The notes beneath the pieces are model-generated. The model had not been told where the DNA came from. It did not search any database and saw nothing but the letters and a program-made list of their open reading frames with translations. Shown piece after piece: positions 12,852-24,800 of a stretch of DNA of 64,000 bases. Position 1 is the first letter of the stretch; each line of letters starts with the position of its first letter. The position numbers were made by a program, and so were the translations under genes. The stretch covers positions 78,747-142,746 of the forward strand of contig FWWN02000695.1 of assembly GCA_900175165.2 (NCBI GenBank), read 5' to 3'. This DNA comes from Rhizomucor pusillus (Eukaryota; Mucoromycota; Mucoromycetes; Mucorales; Lichtheimiaceae).

Positions 12852-15800
12852 ATGTCGCAGCAATTTCCACTTAGTATGTCTTAGAAAGGAGGCCTAGCCA
12901 TATCACAATTGGTATCCTAAGTTACTGCTATCTAGGCTGGTTCTTCATCAAGAACAACAACGGTTACGTGCTAACCGCTTCGCAAAACAAGGAGGGCGCA
13001 CATATTGTGATCTCCACTCTTCGAACTAGCGAGCCTGATGCCCAACTATGGCGTCACGATGGCGAAGGTCGCCTTTACAACAAGGCCACCGATCTTGTTA
13101 TGGACGTTGCAAAGGGTAAGCCATTCGTTTTATCAAACTATACATTTCTTCTTTTTCGTTGCGCGCGCGCGTCTTGCTGCTGTGATGATAACGAGCAAGC
13201 TGTCATCGATTGCCTTGGGCGGAGAATCGAGTACACCAAACTCGGAGCACCCGGATGTCCTATTTTTCAAGTTGGAGTACAAGAAGCCGAATCTGGAAAG
13301 ATTCGAGCAACCAATCTGTCACAGCAGCAAAGTCGCCGCCAAAATAATGGAAACGCTTGGAATCTGACACATTCGAATCATACTGCTAGGCAACATCAAG
13401 GCGGGCTCAGAATTAGTGCTGCAGCAGCAATCAGCTGCCAAAGACGCCGGCCAAAAGTTTGCTGTTTCATCGGACGGACACATTTGTCTTGCTGGAAAAT
13501 CGTCTCTTGTGCTGGGCATCAAGGAGTCGTTCTTTTCTCGAAGCGAGGGCTTGCATGTGCATCTCCAATCTGCTGATAAGCGCAGCAAGCAACAGCACTG
13601 GAACTTCGTGCTTCCCGTCACCAAATCTTCATCCAGCGCTTCAACTCAGCCGAAGCGCAGTCCTAGCACTAGCACTATGGATAGCATATCCGGAACACCG
13701 GTCAGCAAGACTGTCGCTCAAGTCAAAGCAGACGGTAGTACACAGTCTAGACCTCGTTTGTCAAGTCTCTGTTTACTAACACAACATTACCCCGCTTTTA
13801 CGTAGACGCGCGCTCTGTCCGTTCCGCATCTACTGCCTCCAGCTTGGATCAAGAGGAGGCTCAAAAGGTTCCTGTAGGAACTTTCCCTGACACTCCATTC
13901 TTCCTAAAGTCCCAGCACAGTGGCTATTTCATTGGTTCAGAGGCATCCGCTTTGAACCAATCTGGTGCTCGTTTGACTGTTGACGCTTTGCGCAAGACCG
14001 GATATGATAGCCAACTGTGGACGTTTGATAGCGCGACTGGTCGCATTATCAACAAGCACTCTGGCCTTGCTCTCACTGCCGATACCCTCAAGGATGATGC
14101 CTATGTCTGTCAAGCTGCAGTGTCCGAAAAAGACTTGAAGATCCAAAGCTGGACTCTTACTCCCAACAATGAGCTCTGTCTCCGCCAAGATCCCAGCTGG
14201 TTCCTTGGTCTCAAGGAAAGCTGGTTCAGTCTTAACCGCGAAGGCGCTCACGTTCATATCCAAAAGAAGGCTAAATCTGGACACGATCATCAAAAGTTCA
14301 CCGTCGTACTTCCCGTTTTCAAGAAGCGCACCGTGGAAAGCACTATTACCGAGGTGCAGCAGGGCGTCTTCCCTGATGGCTGGTTCTTTGTCAAGAACCA
14401 GTCTACTGGCTCCGTCCTTACTGTCTCCGAAGACACTGTCATTGCTACCAAGCTAAACACTGCAAGCTACTCCAGTCAACTTTGGAGATACAAGGATGGC
14501 TTCCTCCTTAATAAAGCCTCCGGAAAGGTCTTGGATGTCCGTGGAGGTAAGTTTAGTAGCCAATAATGCAACAGAAGAAAACAAAGGATATTTATCATTC
14601 ATTGTTTTTAGGCTGCATCGCACATGGCGCACCCATCTGCCACTACGAGCAAAAGAAGAAGGACAACAAGAATCAACTTTGGGCATTGACTGCCGAAGGA
14701 TTCATCTACGTCCAATCAGAGGCAAACTTGGTCCTGGCCGTTTTTGAAGGCAAGGAGCACGTAAGCTTGCAGAACAAGCTGTCTGGTGATCACAAGGAGC
14801 AGCGATGGAATTTTGTTCTTCCCGTTTTCAAGAAGAAGACTAGAGAAGGTAAGCTCGACAGTCTGCTTGGAAGTGCAAACAATTCTGTAACCTCCTTTCT
14901 CGCAACAGTTGCTACCAGTTCCTCTACCGAAGCTAAAGTCTCATACCGATATGCCCAGTACCCAGCAAGCTGGTTCTTTATCCGATCATTCGTCGCTGGC
15001 TCTACCAAGGAGAATCCTTTTGTCTTGACAGCCTCGACCGAATCAAAGACTGTCACTCTCAAGCATCTTGATCGCCAAGAATGGCGCACTCAGCTTTGGA
15101 CATACTCCTCTGGTGTTCTCATCAACTATGCCAGTGGCCTCGCTTTGAGCTTGAATGGTACGTAAAAAATGTTTTTCTTTAGGGACAAAAAATTCTGAAA
15201 CGGCATCGATTGTAGCCATTTCCCAAGGTGCAAACGCGGCTCTCACTCAAATTGATACTTCTTCCCGATCCTTGCATTGGAGCCTCACTATTGACGGTTA
15301 CCTCGTCCACGGTTTCGAGCCCTCTTTGGTTCTTGCCCCTCAAGCTGCTGAAGATAAGAGCTCCTTCTCGGTCATCGCGGTCGACCACCGCGTTTCCAAG
15401 GAAGAGCGACGCTGGGGTCTGCTTCTTCCAGAAATTTCTGTCCAGGATGGATTGCAGGTCCTGGTCCGCTGGTCTGTCGCCCTCCTCCAAGAATGGAGAA
15501 AGGCTACAAAGGAAGTTTCAGCAGCCAAATCGGTCGTGCGCTTCGCTGCTTGGCCCAAGGATCACTTTTTCATTTCTACCTCTGATGGCTACGCCCTCGT
15601 TCCCGAGAAAGCTCAAGCTGAATCTTCGGTAACCCTCAAGAAGCTTGACGTCAATGCTGATATCGAGCAGTTCAAATGGACGTTCGATCAAGGTTACCTA
15701 GTCCACGTTGCTACTGGACTTGTCCTCTACTGGACGGGTGAGTTGATAAATTCTTCTGCTCTCGATAGATTTCAATGAAATTTCTAATTAACCCTTGATT

Positions 15801-18800
15801 TTATCAGCAAATGATCAATTACAGCTTCACACCAAGCTTTATGGCAGGAACAATGCCGTTGACGAGCGCCAGTTGTGGAGCCTAAAGACCAACGGTGTCA
15901 TTGTGTCCGAAACCTACGCTGACCACGGTATCTGCCTCACTCGCCACGCCGACTCTTGGCAAGTCCATATTTGCGATGCAAAGAAGAGCGGCAAGCACTA
16001 CACTTGGAGCCTTCAATATGGTCTTTACCGCACCGTTGAATCCCGCAGAGTAATCTATGGCTTCGAAAAGATCATTCTTATGATCACCACCGTCCGCAAA
16101 TGTAAGTGGCATATATTTATCTCCATTTTAAGAGTTATGCTTTAACACAGATGTTTTTCCATCACTAGCTACTCGCAGCGAGCGCAAAGTGGTTACTACC
16201 AAGTATGCACTGTTCCCGAAGGACTGGTTCTTTATCCGATCGAAATCCGACAACTCTCTCGTTATCACTGCCTCCAAGGGCAAGGAAGGTGCTTTCTTGA
16301 AGCTGGCCAAGTTGGACTTCCAGAACTACAAATGCCAGCTGTGGCGTTGCGATGAAGACAACCAAATCGTCAATATGGAAACTGGCTATGTCTTTGACAT
16401 TGCAGGTGGAAAGATTGAAGCCAACTGCAATGTGATCCAGTGGCATGAAAAGATGCTTTGGCGTAGCAAGAAGAACCAGCAGTGGGGTCTCTCCGTAGAA
16501 GGCCACATCCATCCCCAGGCACGCCCCAGTCTTGTGCTCGCTCCCAAGAACGGTGTTACCAAGGAAAACGAGACTCTGCAGCTTAAGCATCGCGGTGCTC
16601 TCTCTGACGACTCTCAACAATGGGGCTTCGCTGTCCCTGTATTTGGCAAGACTGGTTCTACTTCCTCGATCTTGGAAAGCGTTGGCGACGCTCGCTTGCA
16701 AGTCTCTAGCCGCGAAAAGTACGAACGTGTCATCAAGAAGACCATTGTCCGCCGCTGGGGCGTTTTCCCATCTGGATCAATGTTTATTCGCCTTGGTCAT
16801 GGCTCTGAACGCCTTGCTTTGACTGTTGAGCAAAAGCCTACCGGTGAAAATGAGTATGCTGTTGTAGCCCGTCCCATGAACTTTAAGGAGTACAAGTGGC
16901 AACTCTGGAGTTACGACGAAGGTCATCTCATCAACGTACAAACTGGCCTTGCTCTTGACGCTTACGCCGCTGCTGGTGTCTTGGTTGAACATGGATTGAA
17001 GTTGCAGCTCTTTGTCCGCGAGCGTTCTGAATCTGATACTCAATACTGGGCCCTTGGTGTCGATGGCGAGATCCACTTGAAGTCCAACGAACGCTTGGTC
17101 GTCAGCGTTTCCAGCCCCGAGCGCGCCTCCGTCGCTGGTGCCCAAGTCGGTTTGCGCGAACTGCAGGTCCGCAAGCATGTCGAAAACGGACGTCAAGAGC
17201 TCAGCCTGGTTTCTGCTGCTTGGATGCGCTGGACATTCTCCAAGCCTGTCTACGGAAAGCGCGCTATTGCTTCTACCGAGTCATCCACCTCTGCTGAATC
17301 TACCGAAGAAGTCGAAGGCTGTGAAGAAGAGAAATTGGATGTCAAGCAAGACGAAGAATCAGCCAATGAGGACTCTACCGACGAGGAAGAGGAGGATGAC
17401 GACGATGACGATGATGAAATCGAAGAAGTCGCTGCCTCTACTCCTATCATTGCCGATGACAAGAGCGAAACATCCTCTACTACTAGCAGCAAGCGCAGAT
17501 CTCGAACTTACAAGCCCAAATTGACTCGAAAGGATTCTTTCACAGACACTGATGACTATGTACCTACTGGTTTCGAAAAAGTCGTACGCTACAAAACTCA
17601 CAGTGGCCCTCTCCCCACATCTGGCTACTTTATCATCAAGAGCGATCTGCATGGCTACGTCTTGGACATTGACGGTGAAGCCAAGGAAGGCGCCTATGCA
17701 GTCTTGACTCGCCTCAGATCTACGGATTTCGCAAGCCAACTCTGGTCCTGCCGCAACGGTTTCTTGATCAACCTGAAGGGTCAAAAGTTGGCTCTTGATG
17801 CTTCTGAGGGACGTCTCTCTTCTGGAGAACGCGCCCACCTCGCTGAATGGAAGGTTACCGGCGATGCTGCCGATCAGCAATGGGAACACAGCGCTGAAGG
17901 TCTCATTTACCTGCGTGCCAAGCGTTCATACGTTCTTACCATCAAGGAATTGAAGCGATCTGACAAACACGATAAGATTGATGTCTTTGTTCAGGAAGAA
18001 AAGACCCACGGAAACCTCAAGAACGGTGCTAGACGTGAACAGCGCTGGGAAATCCTTATTCCCTCTCTCATTCCGGAACAGCCCAAGGAGACTGGTGTCA
18101 AGATTGTCGAAGCCGGAAAGAAGGCCACAGCTGCTGCTGCTGCATCGACTCTGGTCTACAAGTGGTTCAAGGAACTGCACCACCACGAAGTTACCAAACA
18201 CAAGTGTCTTCCGGAATCCAAGTGGTTCCTGATCCGTTACGGTGGACAGAACACTTACCTTGCTGCTGGTACCGAAAAGGATCAAGTTGGTATTTACGAA
18301 CTTGACGACTCTGTTGACTACAAGCGCTTCCTCTGGATCTATGTCAATGGCTATTTGGTCAACTACAAGTACATGCTTCGCCTTGTTCTTACTCGCTGTA
18401 AGTATTTTCATTCAGATGAGCAGTTTCTCTTTAAAGTGGTAAACTTTACTAAATCATTGCTATGCACTAGCTCGCAAATGGATCCTTTCTGAAGGCGATG
18501 ATGAAGAAGAACAGACTATCCAAATTTCCGAGCGCGGCATTATCATTGTCCGTTGGAAGACGGTCATCTACTACCTTCGTATTGTCCGTCGTTCCGGTGT
18601 AGCTGAACTTGATATTGCTGAAGATGAACAATCTGCCGTCAGCGAACAAGAAAACGATGCTGTTCAATTCCACGTTCCTGCTTTTGCAAGCAAGGAACAA
18701 GAAGAAGAAGCCAACAGTGTCAAGACCACTGTCGCCAGCTGGGTTGTCAAGAAGACCACCACTGTCACCAAGCATATTATCGTGCGCAAGGCTTACTTCC

Positions 18801-21800
18801 CTGATGCAGCTCACTTTTTCATCAAGGTTGCCACTGAAGGCAAAGATGATCTCGTCCTAGCCATTACCGATGAATCCGTTGAATCTGGTATCACGTTGCA
18901 AAAGCTCTCATACGCTGGATTCAAACGCCAGCTGTGGTCTTTCCAGGATGGCTACCTGATCAACTATGCTAGCAAGCTCGCTGTCAGCTTCAAGGGTAAG
19001 TTTAATAATTCCTTGCACTGTATATTTTAATGCTTACTCTGTCTATAGGCGACGTTGCAGAGTCCTTGAAGATCGTCCAGCTCGAAAAGGAAAAGATCAC
19101 TCAAAAATGGATCCTTACCGTTGATGGTGTCATTTGTATCCATGGCCACGATCATGCATTTGCTCTTGGTCTTGACAGCGAAGAAATCGTCGAAGGCGCC
19201 TCTGTTGTGTTGACCCGCACTGAACTTGTTCGTCGCACTCTCCGCTGGAAGTTCGCTGTGCCCATTTTCGGCAAGAAGAAGGTTGCCACCCAGCAACAAA
19301 CTGGCTCAGTCGAACAAGAGCAGCATGAAGAAGAGGAAGAAGTGATCGAATCCGCTTTGGAAGTTGAAACCAAGGAACACGAAACTATCTCAGATGTTGC
19401 CAAGGGTGCCATTGCTGCCGGTGTCGCTGCCGGTGCCGCTGCTGCAGTCATCGCTGCTACAAAGAACAAGGATGAAAAGGAGCAACACAGCAGCAGCAGC
19501 GAACACAAGTCTCAAAAGACTATCGTCCACACTGAAAGCAAGGCACTTGTCACTATCACTACTGAATACTGGACCATTATCCGTGCTTGGCGTATCGTCT
19601 TTATCAGACTTGTCCGTCAATGCAAGACCAAGGCAGAGCTCGTTGCTGCTATTGAAGAGTCTCGTCGCATTCTTCACCAGCGTTTGGATGCCCACTACCA
19701 ACGCCACGCCTCCATCAAGCAGTACTCGACTGATGTAACCTCTGTGGTCGATACTGCCAAGGATCTTATCCGTGCTCGCTTATTTGAAGTCATCTTGTCC
19801 AAGGTTGCTTCCTACGAAGCCAGTCACCGCATCACCTTTGAAGAGCTTGACCTTCAAGCCTCGCTCGATGCCGCTTACACTCAAGTTGAGCAGCACTTTA
19901 ACCAAGTCATTGACACAGAAAAGACCGCAATTACTGAGCACGAGCAATCCAGCAAGACCGAGTCTGGTGCAGTTCTCAGCACTGAAAGGGTTGTTGAAGG
20001 CAGCCTCGTGGCCATTGCTAGCATCAAGACCATTGTTCGCGTTTGGTACAAGACTCTATTCTACAAGATCTCGATTGCACGCAAGTCCGGTGCCTCTGAA
20101 GACGAGATCCAAAAGCTTGTCGAACAAGAACGTAAGCAATTGTCATCCCAGATTGCTACCACAACTTCCTCGGTGACTGTAACCGGTTCTGTAAAGGAAT
20201 CCGTGTCCTCTGCAGTCCAGCGCATCGAAGCTATTGTTGACAAGCAAGTCGAGACCATCCACACTGAAAAGATCTATGAGTCTGAAGCCAAGTGGGAAGA
20301 AATTATGAAGTTGGCTGAGAAACACGTCGATGTTGAAGTCGATACCTGCCAGGAAGCTATCTTTAGCCAGGAGATCAGCAAGTCTGAGGAACAGGAGAAG
20401 TCCAAAGCTACTACTACTGAATCCTCGCAATTTGTCTTGCAAACCGTTTCGACCAAGTTTGGTGAACTCAAGACTTCTATCTCTGGATGGTACGAACAGG
20501 TCTCTCGCGACTTGACTTGGTGCTACGAAGGCGAATCCGATGTCGTCACCGCCAAGAAGGATTCTTTGGCTATCATTGAAGCCGCACAGGTCGATTTCGT
20601 TGGCCTTATTGAGCAAACCAAGTTTGTCATTCGCACGCAATACACAAACTTGTCCTGGATCGAACGCCGTCGTATCGAGCACACTTTGGAGACTTTGAAG
20701 GGATCGATTCTGGCTTATGCTTGGCAGTTCCGCGACCAAGTTTCTTCCTCCGAATCTACCAAGGAAAGCATCATTGAGCGCATCAAGTTCTCCTTTGGAT
20801 CTAAAGCGCAAACCGAATTCGCAGAACAAGTCGATATTTCTGTTGCCAAATTGACCGGCACTGTTACCAAGACTTCTTCATCCACTGTCTCCGCTGGAGT
20901 GATCCAAGACAAGAAGCATGAGGATAGCCATCATCACCACACAACTGGAAAGGTTGGCGATTCTCAAGTTGTTACCAAGGACAAGGGAGCCAGCGGCGTC
21001 GCCGTCGTCGCCGTCGTCGTTGAAGAGACCAAGACCATTGTCCGCTCCTGGTTCGCACGTCTCACTCAGAGAATTACCGAGCGCGTCAAGCAAGGTGGAG
21101 AAAACACCAACCAAGACATTGAAGTCATTATCTCCGAGGCCAAGGCTGAATTGGAGGCTACTGTCAAGGACAAGAAGCACCACTGCGCTTCCAACCTGAC
21201 GGATACCAAGTCCACCGCTGTCGTTGAAGAAACCTTCACTTCTGTCATCGCTACTGTCACTCAACAAACTGATCGTATCAAGGAGGTTGCCATTTCATCC
21301 GGCACTGCGAACGTCGAGGAAATCAGCGAGAAGCTCCAGACTGTATCCAACTCTACTCTGGAACAGGTCTCCACTGCCGTTGACAAGTGCAAGTCGCACC
21401 TGGATGTCAAGCAAACTGCTGAGAAGGTCGGCTCAGTCGTCATTGTTGGAAAATCCAAAGCAGTTTCTGTTGTTGAAGGTAAATTCACTAAAGTCATTGC
21501 CAATTTTACATGATTCTAACGTCATTCTATTAGAAACCACCAAGGCTGTCACTGGATGGCTGTCTGGCTTCATCGGCCGTATTTCTGGATCTTTGGTCAC
21601 TGGTACTTCAACTGATGTAGAGACTGTCAGCGCCTCATCTGAGCAAGAGCTTCTTGAGCTTTGCGAGCAAGCCAAGACCAAGATCATCACCACTGAAGGC
21701 GTCAGCGCTGCCGAATCCGAAAGGTACCTTGCCATTATCGAGTCTATCCGCGTCACCGCAGTTACTCGCGTCACTCAAGTCAAGCAGGTTGCGACCGAAG

Positions 21801-24800
21801 GCGGCGCGAGCGCTGTTGAGCAGCTCAAGGTGATTGAGCAAGAGTCCCAGCATGATATCACCAAGCATTACCACGAGGCTACTGCTGTTCAAGTCACCGA
21901 GCAGCATGTCACTGCAGCTGTCGAGGAGACCAAGGTTTCTGAGGCTGTTGGTGAAAAGAAGGACGATACTGCCACCAAGTCTCACGACCATCACCACACC
22001 GGTCTCAAGGTCGCTGCTGGTGCCGCCGCAGTCGCAGCCGGTGCTGCAGCTATTTCCATCATTGCTGGCCATGACTCTGATAAGACTGACGACTCCAAGG
22101 CAACCGTGACTCACGTTGAAACTGGAGTTGCCAAGATACACGAGGACAAGGAAAAGCAGCAGCAACAGCACACTCAAGTCACTGCTGGCAAGTCCACAGA
22201 ACAGAAGCAGGCTGCAGCTGTCATTGACACCGGCAAATCCTCGTCTGTCGTTGTCACTGAGGAAGGAAAGGTCACTGCTGTTGTTGATACTGGCAAATCC
22301 GAGGTTTCTGCTGAAACTGCTGAAAAGAAGGAGACCGACTCGAGCAAGACCACTGTCAAGCATGAGCAACAAGCTGCTATTGCTGTTGAGGTCGGCCAAG
22401 TCGCTACTGAGGTCATCTCTGAAAAGGAGCAAGCTGCAATTTCCGTCGGAAAGACTACTACCAGCAAGCCTGCTCACGATATTACCAAGCAACCCGAGCA
22501 TCACAAGGAGCAAGCTGAAGCAGCCGTTGCTGTCGTAGCTGGCAAGGTAGTAGAATCCGACAAAGGCAAGACCGTTGACACCGCCAGTGTCGTTGAAAAG
22601 AAGGAGCAAGGCGCTGTCGTCGTCGAGGTTACCGAAAGGGAACAAGCTGCTGAGACCACCAAGAAGGAGACCGAACACGGCGCTGCTGTGGCTATTGTGA
22701 CTGGCAAGGTTACCGAAGTCGTTTCTGAAAAGGAGGAGAAGCAAACCGCTGTCTCCACCGACAAGGAACATGCCGTTCAAAGCACTACCAAGGAAACAGA
22801 GCACAAGCAACAGCAAGGTGCAGCCGAATCCGGCAAGGTTGTCTCCAAGGAACGAGAGGAGAAGAAGACTGCTGCTGGTGTTGTGGCAGTGGAAACCGGC
22901 AAGGTTGTCGAAAGGGAGAAGCACACCGCTACCTCCACTGAGAAGGAACACGCCGCTCAAGATATTGCCAAGGAAACAGAACACAGGCAACAGCAAGCCG
23001 AATCCGGCAAAATTCTCTCCAAGAAACAAGTGGAGAAGAAGGCTGCTGCTGGCATTGTGGCAGTGGAAACCGGCAAGGTTGTCGAAAAGGAGCAGGAAGA
23101 AAAGAAGACGACTGCCGGTGTTGTGGAAACTGGCAAGACCCAGCAAGAGGTATCTGAGCATGAGAACACCCACGCAACTATTGACAAGCACAAGACTTCC
23201 GAGAAACATGATATCAAGAAAGGACACGAGCACGAAAAGAAGGAGTCTACCCACACAGCTCTCGAGGTCGCAGCTGGTGCTGCCATCATTGCTGGCGGCG
23301 CTGCTGCCGCAGCAGCCATCATTCACCACCATCATGAAAAGGAGAATGAAGAAAAGGCTGCCGAAAAGCAAGAGAAGCAACATCAAGACACTCAAGTCGG
23401 AAAAACCGAAACTGGCATCGTTGCTCAGCATAAGCAAGAATCTGCCAAGGTCGAGGAGGACAAGACTACTGTTGACAAGAAGACTACCGAGACCGTCACA
23501 GAATCTGGCAAGGCTTCTACCGTCGTTAAAGAAGAACAAGTCGTGTCTGCCACTGTGATCGCTTCTCAGAGCATTGTCGCTCAAAAGGTCAGCACCAACG
23601 TCCAAGATCTGCGTGTCACTATCCGTGAATGGTATGCTGCTCTTGTCGAACGCGTATCTGCCCAGTCTGGAAAGGCTGGTGTCAGCAAGGCCGAGATCGA
23701 AGCTATTATTCAAGGCGAAACTGAGGCTATTCACAAGCACATCGAAGTCTCTTCTGGCAAGATCCGTGAGAGCTTCACTTCTGAAACCGAAACTAAGGAA
23801 CTCGAAGCTACTCTAACCTGGATCAAGAGCACAGTTTCCAAGAGCACTACTCAAGTCCAAGAAATCGCTGTACAAGTCGTCTCCGGCTCTACAAACAGCA
23901 ACGGTGCTGCTCAGTTGCAAGCGATCGCTGCAAGCCATCAGCAAGAAATTGAAGAGGCATTTGTTCAATGCGAGCACAAGATCAAGAAGGTTACGGCCGA
24001 AAAGAAGACCTCTGCTCACATCGAAGAAAAGCACAAGGAGTCCGGTGCTGCTGTGCATGAAAAGGTAAAATACTATGAACATTTTGTCTTCATTCCCATT
24101 GATGCTAAAACTCTTCCTTAGGTTCAACATGGTAAGATCTCTGTGCCCGCAACTGTAAAGAAACCCGCCGGCCAAGTTGTCAGTATCAGTGCAGTCGAAT
24201 ATGTCAAAGTCACTGTCCGCAACTGGTATAGCAAGCTGGTTGAAGATGTTTCCGCTCGCGTTGCCAAGGGTGGTGAAACTGTCTCTGCCGACGTTGAAGT
24301 CATCATCGAAGAAGCCAACAAGCATATCACTGCAGAACTCGGCGGTGTATGCGAGAAGGCTGACCGCTCTGGATCCAAGCAGGTTGCTACACAGCTGGTG
24401 TCTACAACTGAGTGGGCTAAGGGCATTGTCCTGCAGACCTCCAACCAGATCAAGGCAATCAGCGTCCAAGCCATTGCTTCTGGTGAAGCCAACGCTGTCA
24501 GTATCAAGGAGCGTATGAACGGATACATCCAATCCACTCAGCAGCAAATCGACACTGCCTATGGATCATGCGATTCTAGCCTCGTCATCCAAGTGGAAGA
24601 AGAGAAGACTGTTGCTCATGGATCCATCGAATTGGTTGAGCGCGACTCTCAAGCTATCAAGGCCGAGAAGGAACAGAAACAACTCAAGTCTCGTACTTCC
24701 ACCGGTGCAGTTGTCTCGATCGGCGCTGTCGAGCACGTCCAAGTCACCATCCGCTCGTGGTTCCAAGGCTTAATCCGCGAAGTCTCTGCTCGCGCTGCCA

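Noticed and set aside
21635..23740. 701-codon open frame on the minus strand, opposite exons 11-12 of the giant gene
   Set aside because: Its composition (Leu, Ser, Asn and Asp runs) is the mirror of the Lys/Glu/Val/Ala-rich sense frame. The sense frame has repeats, domain motifs and consistent introns, so this is an antisense shadow.
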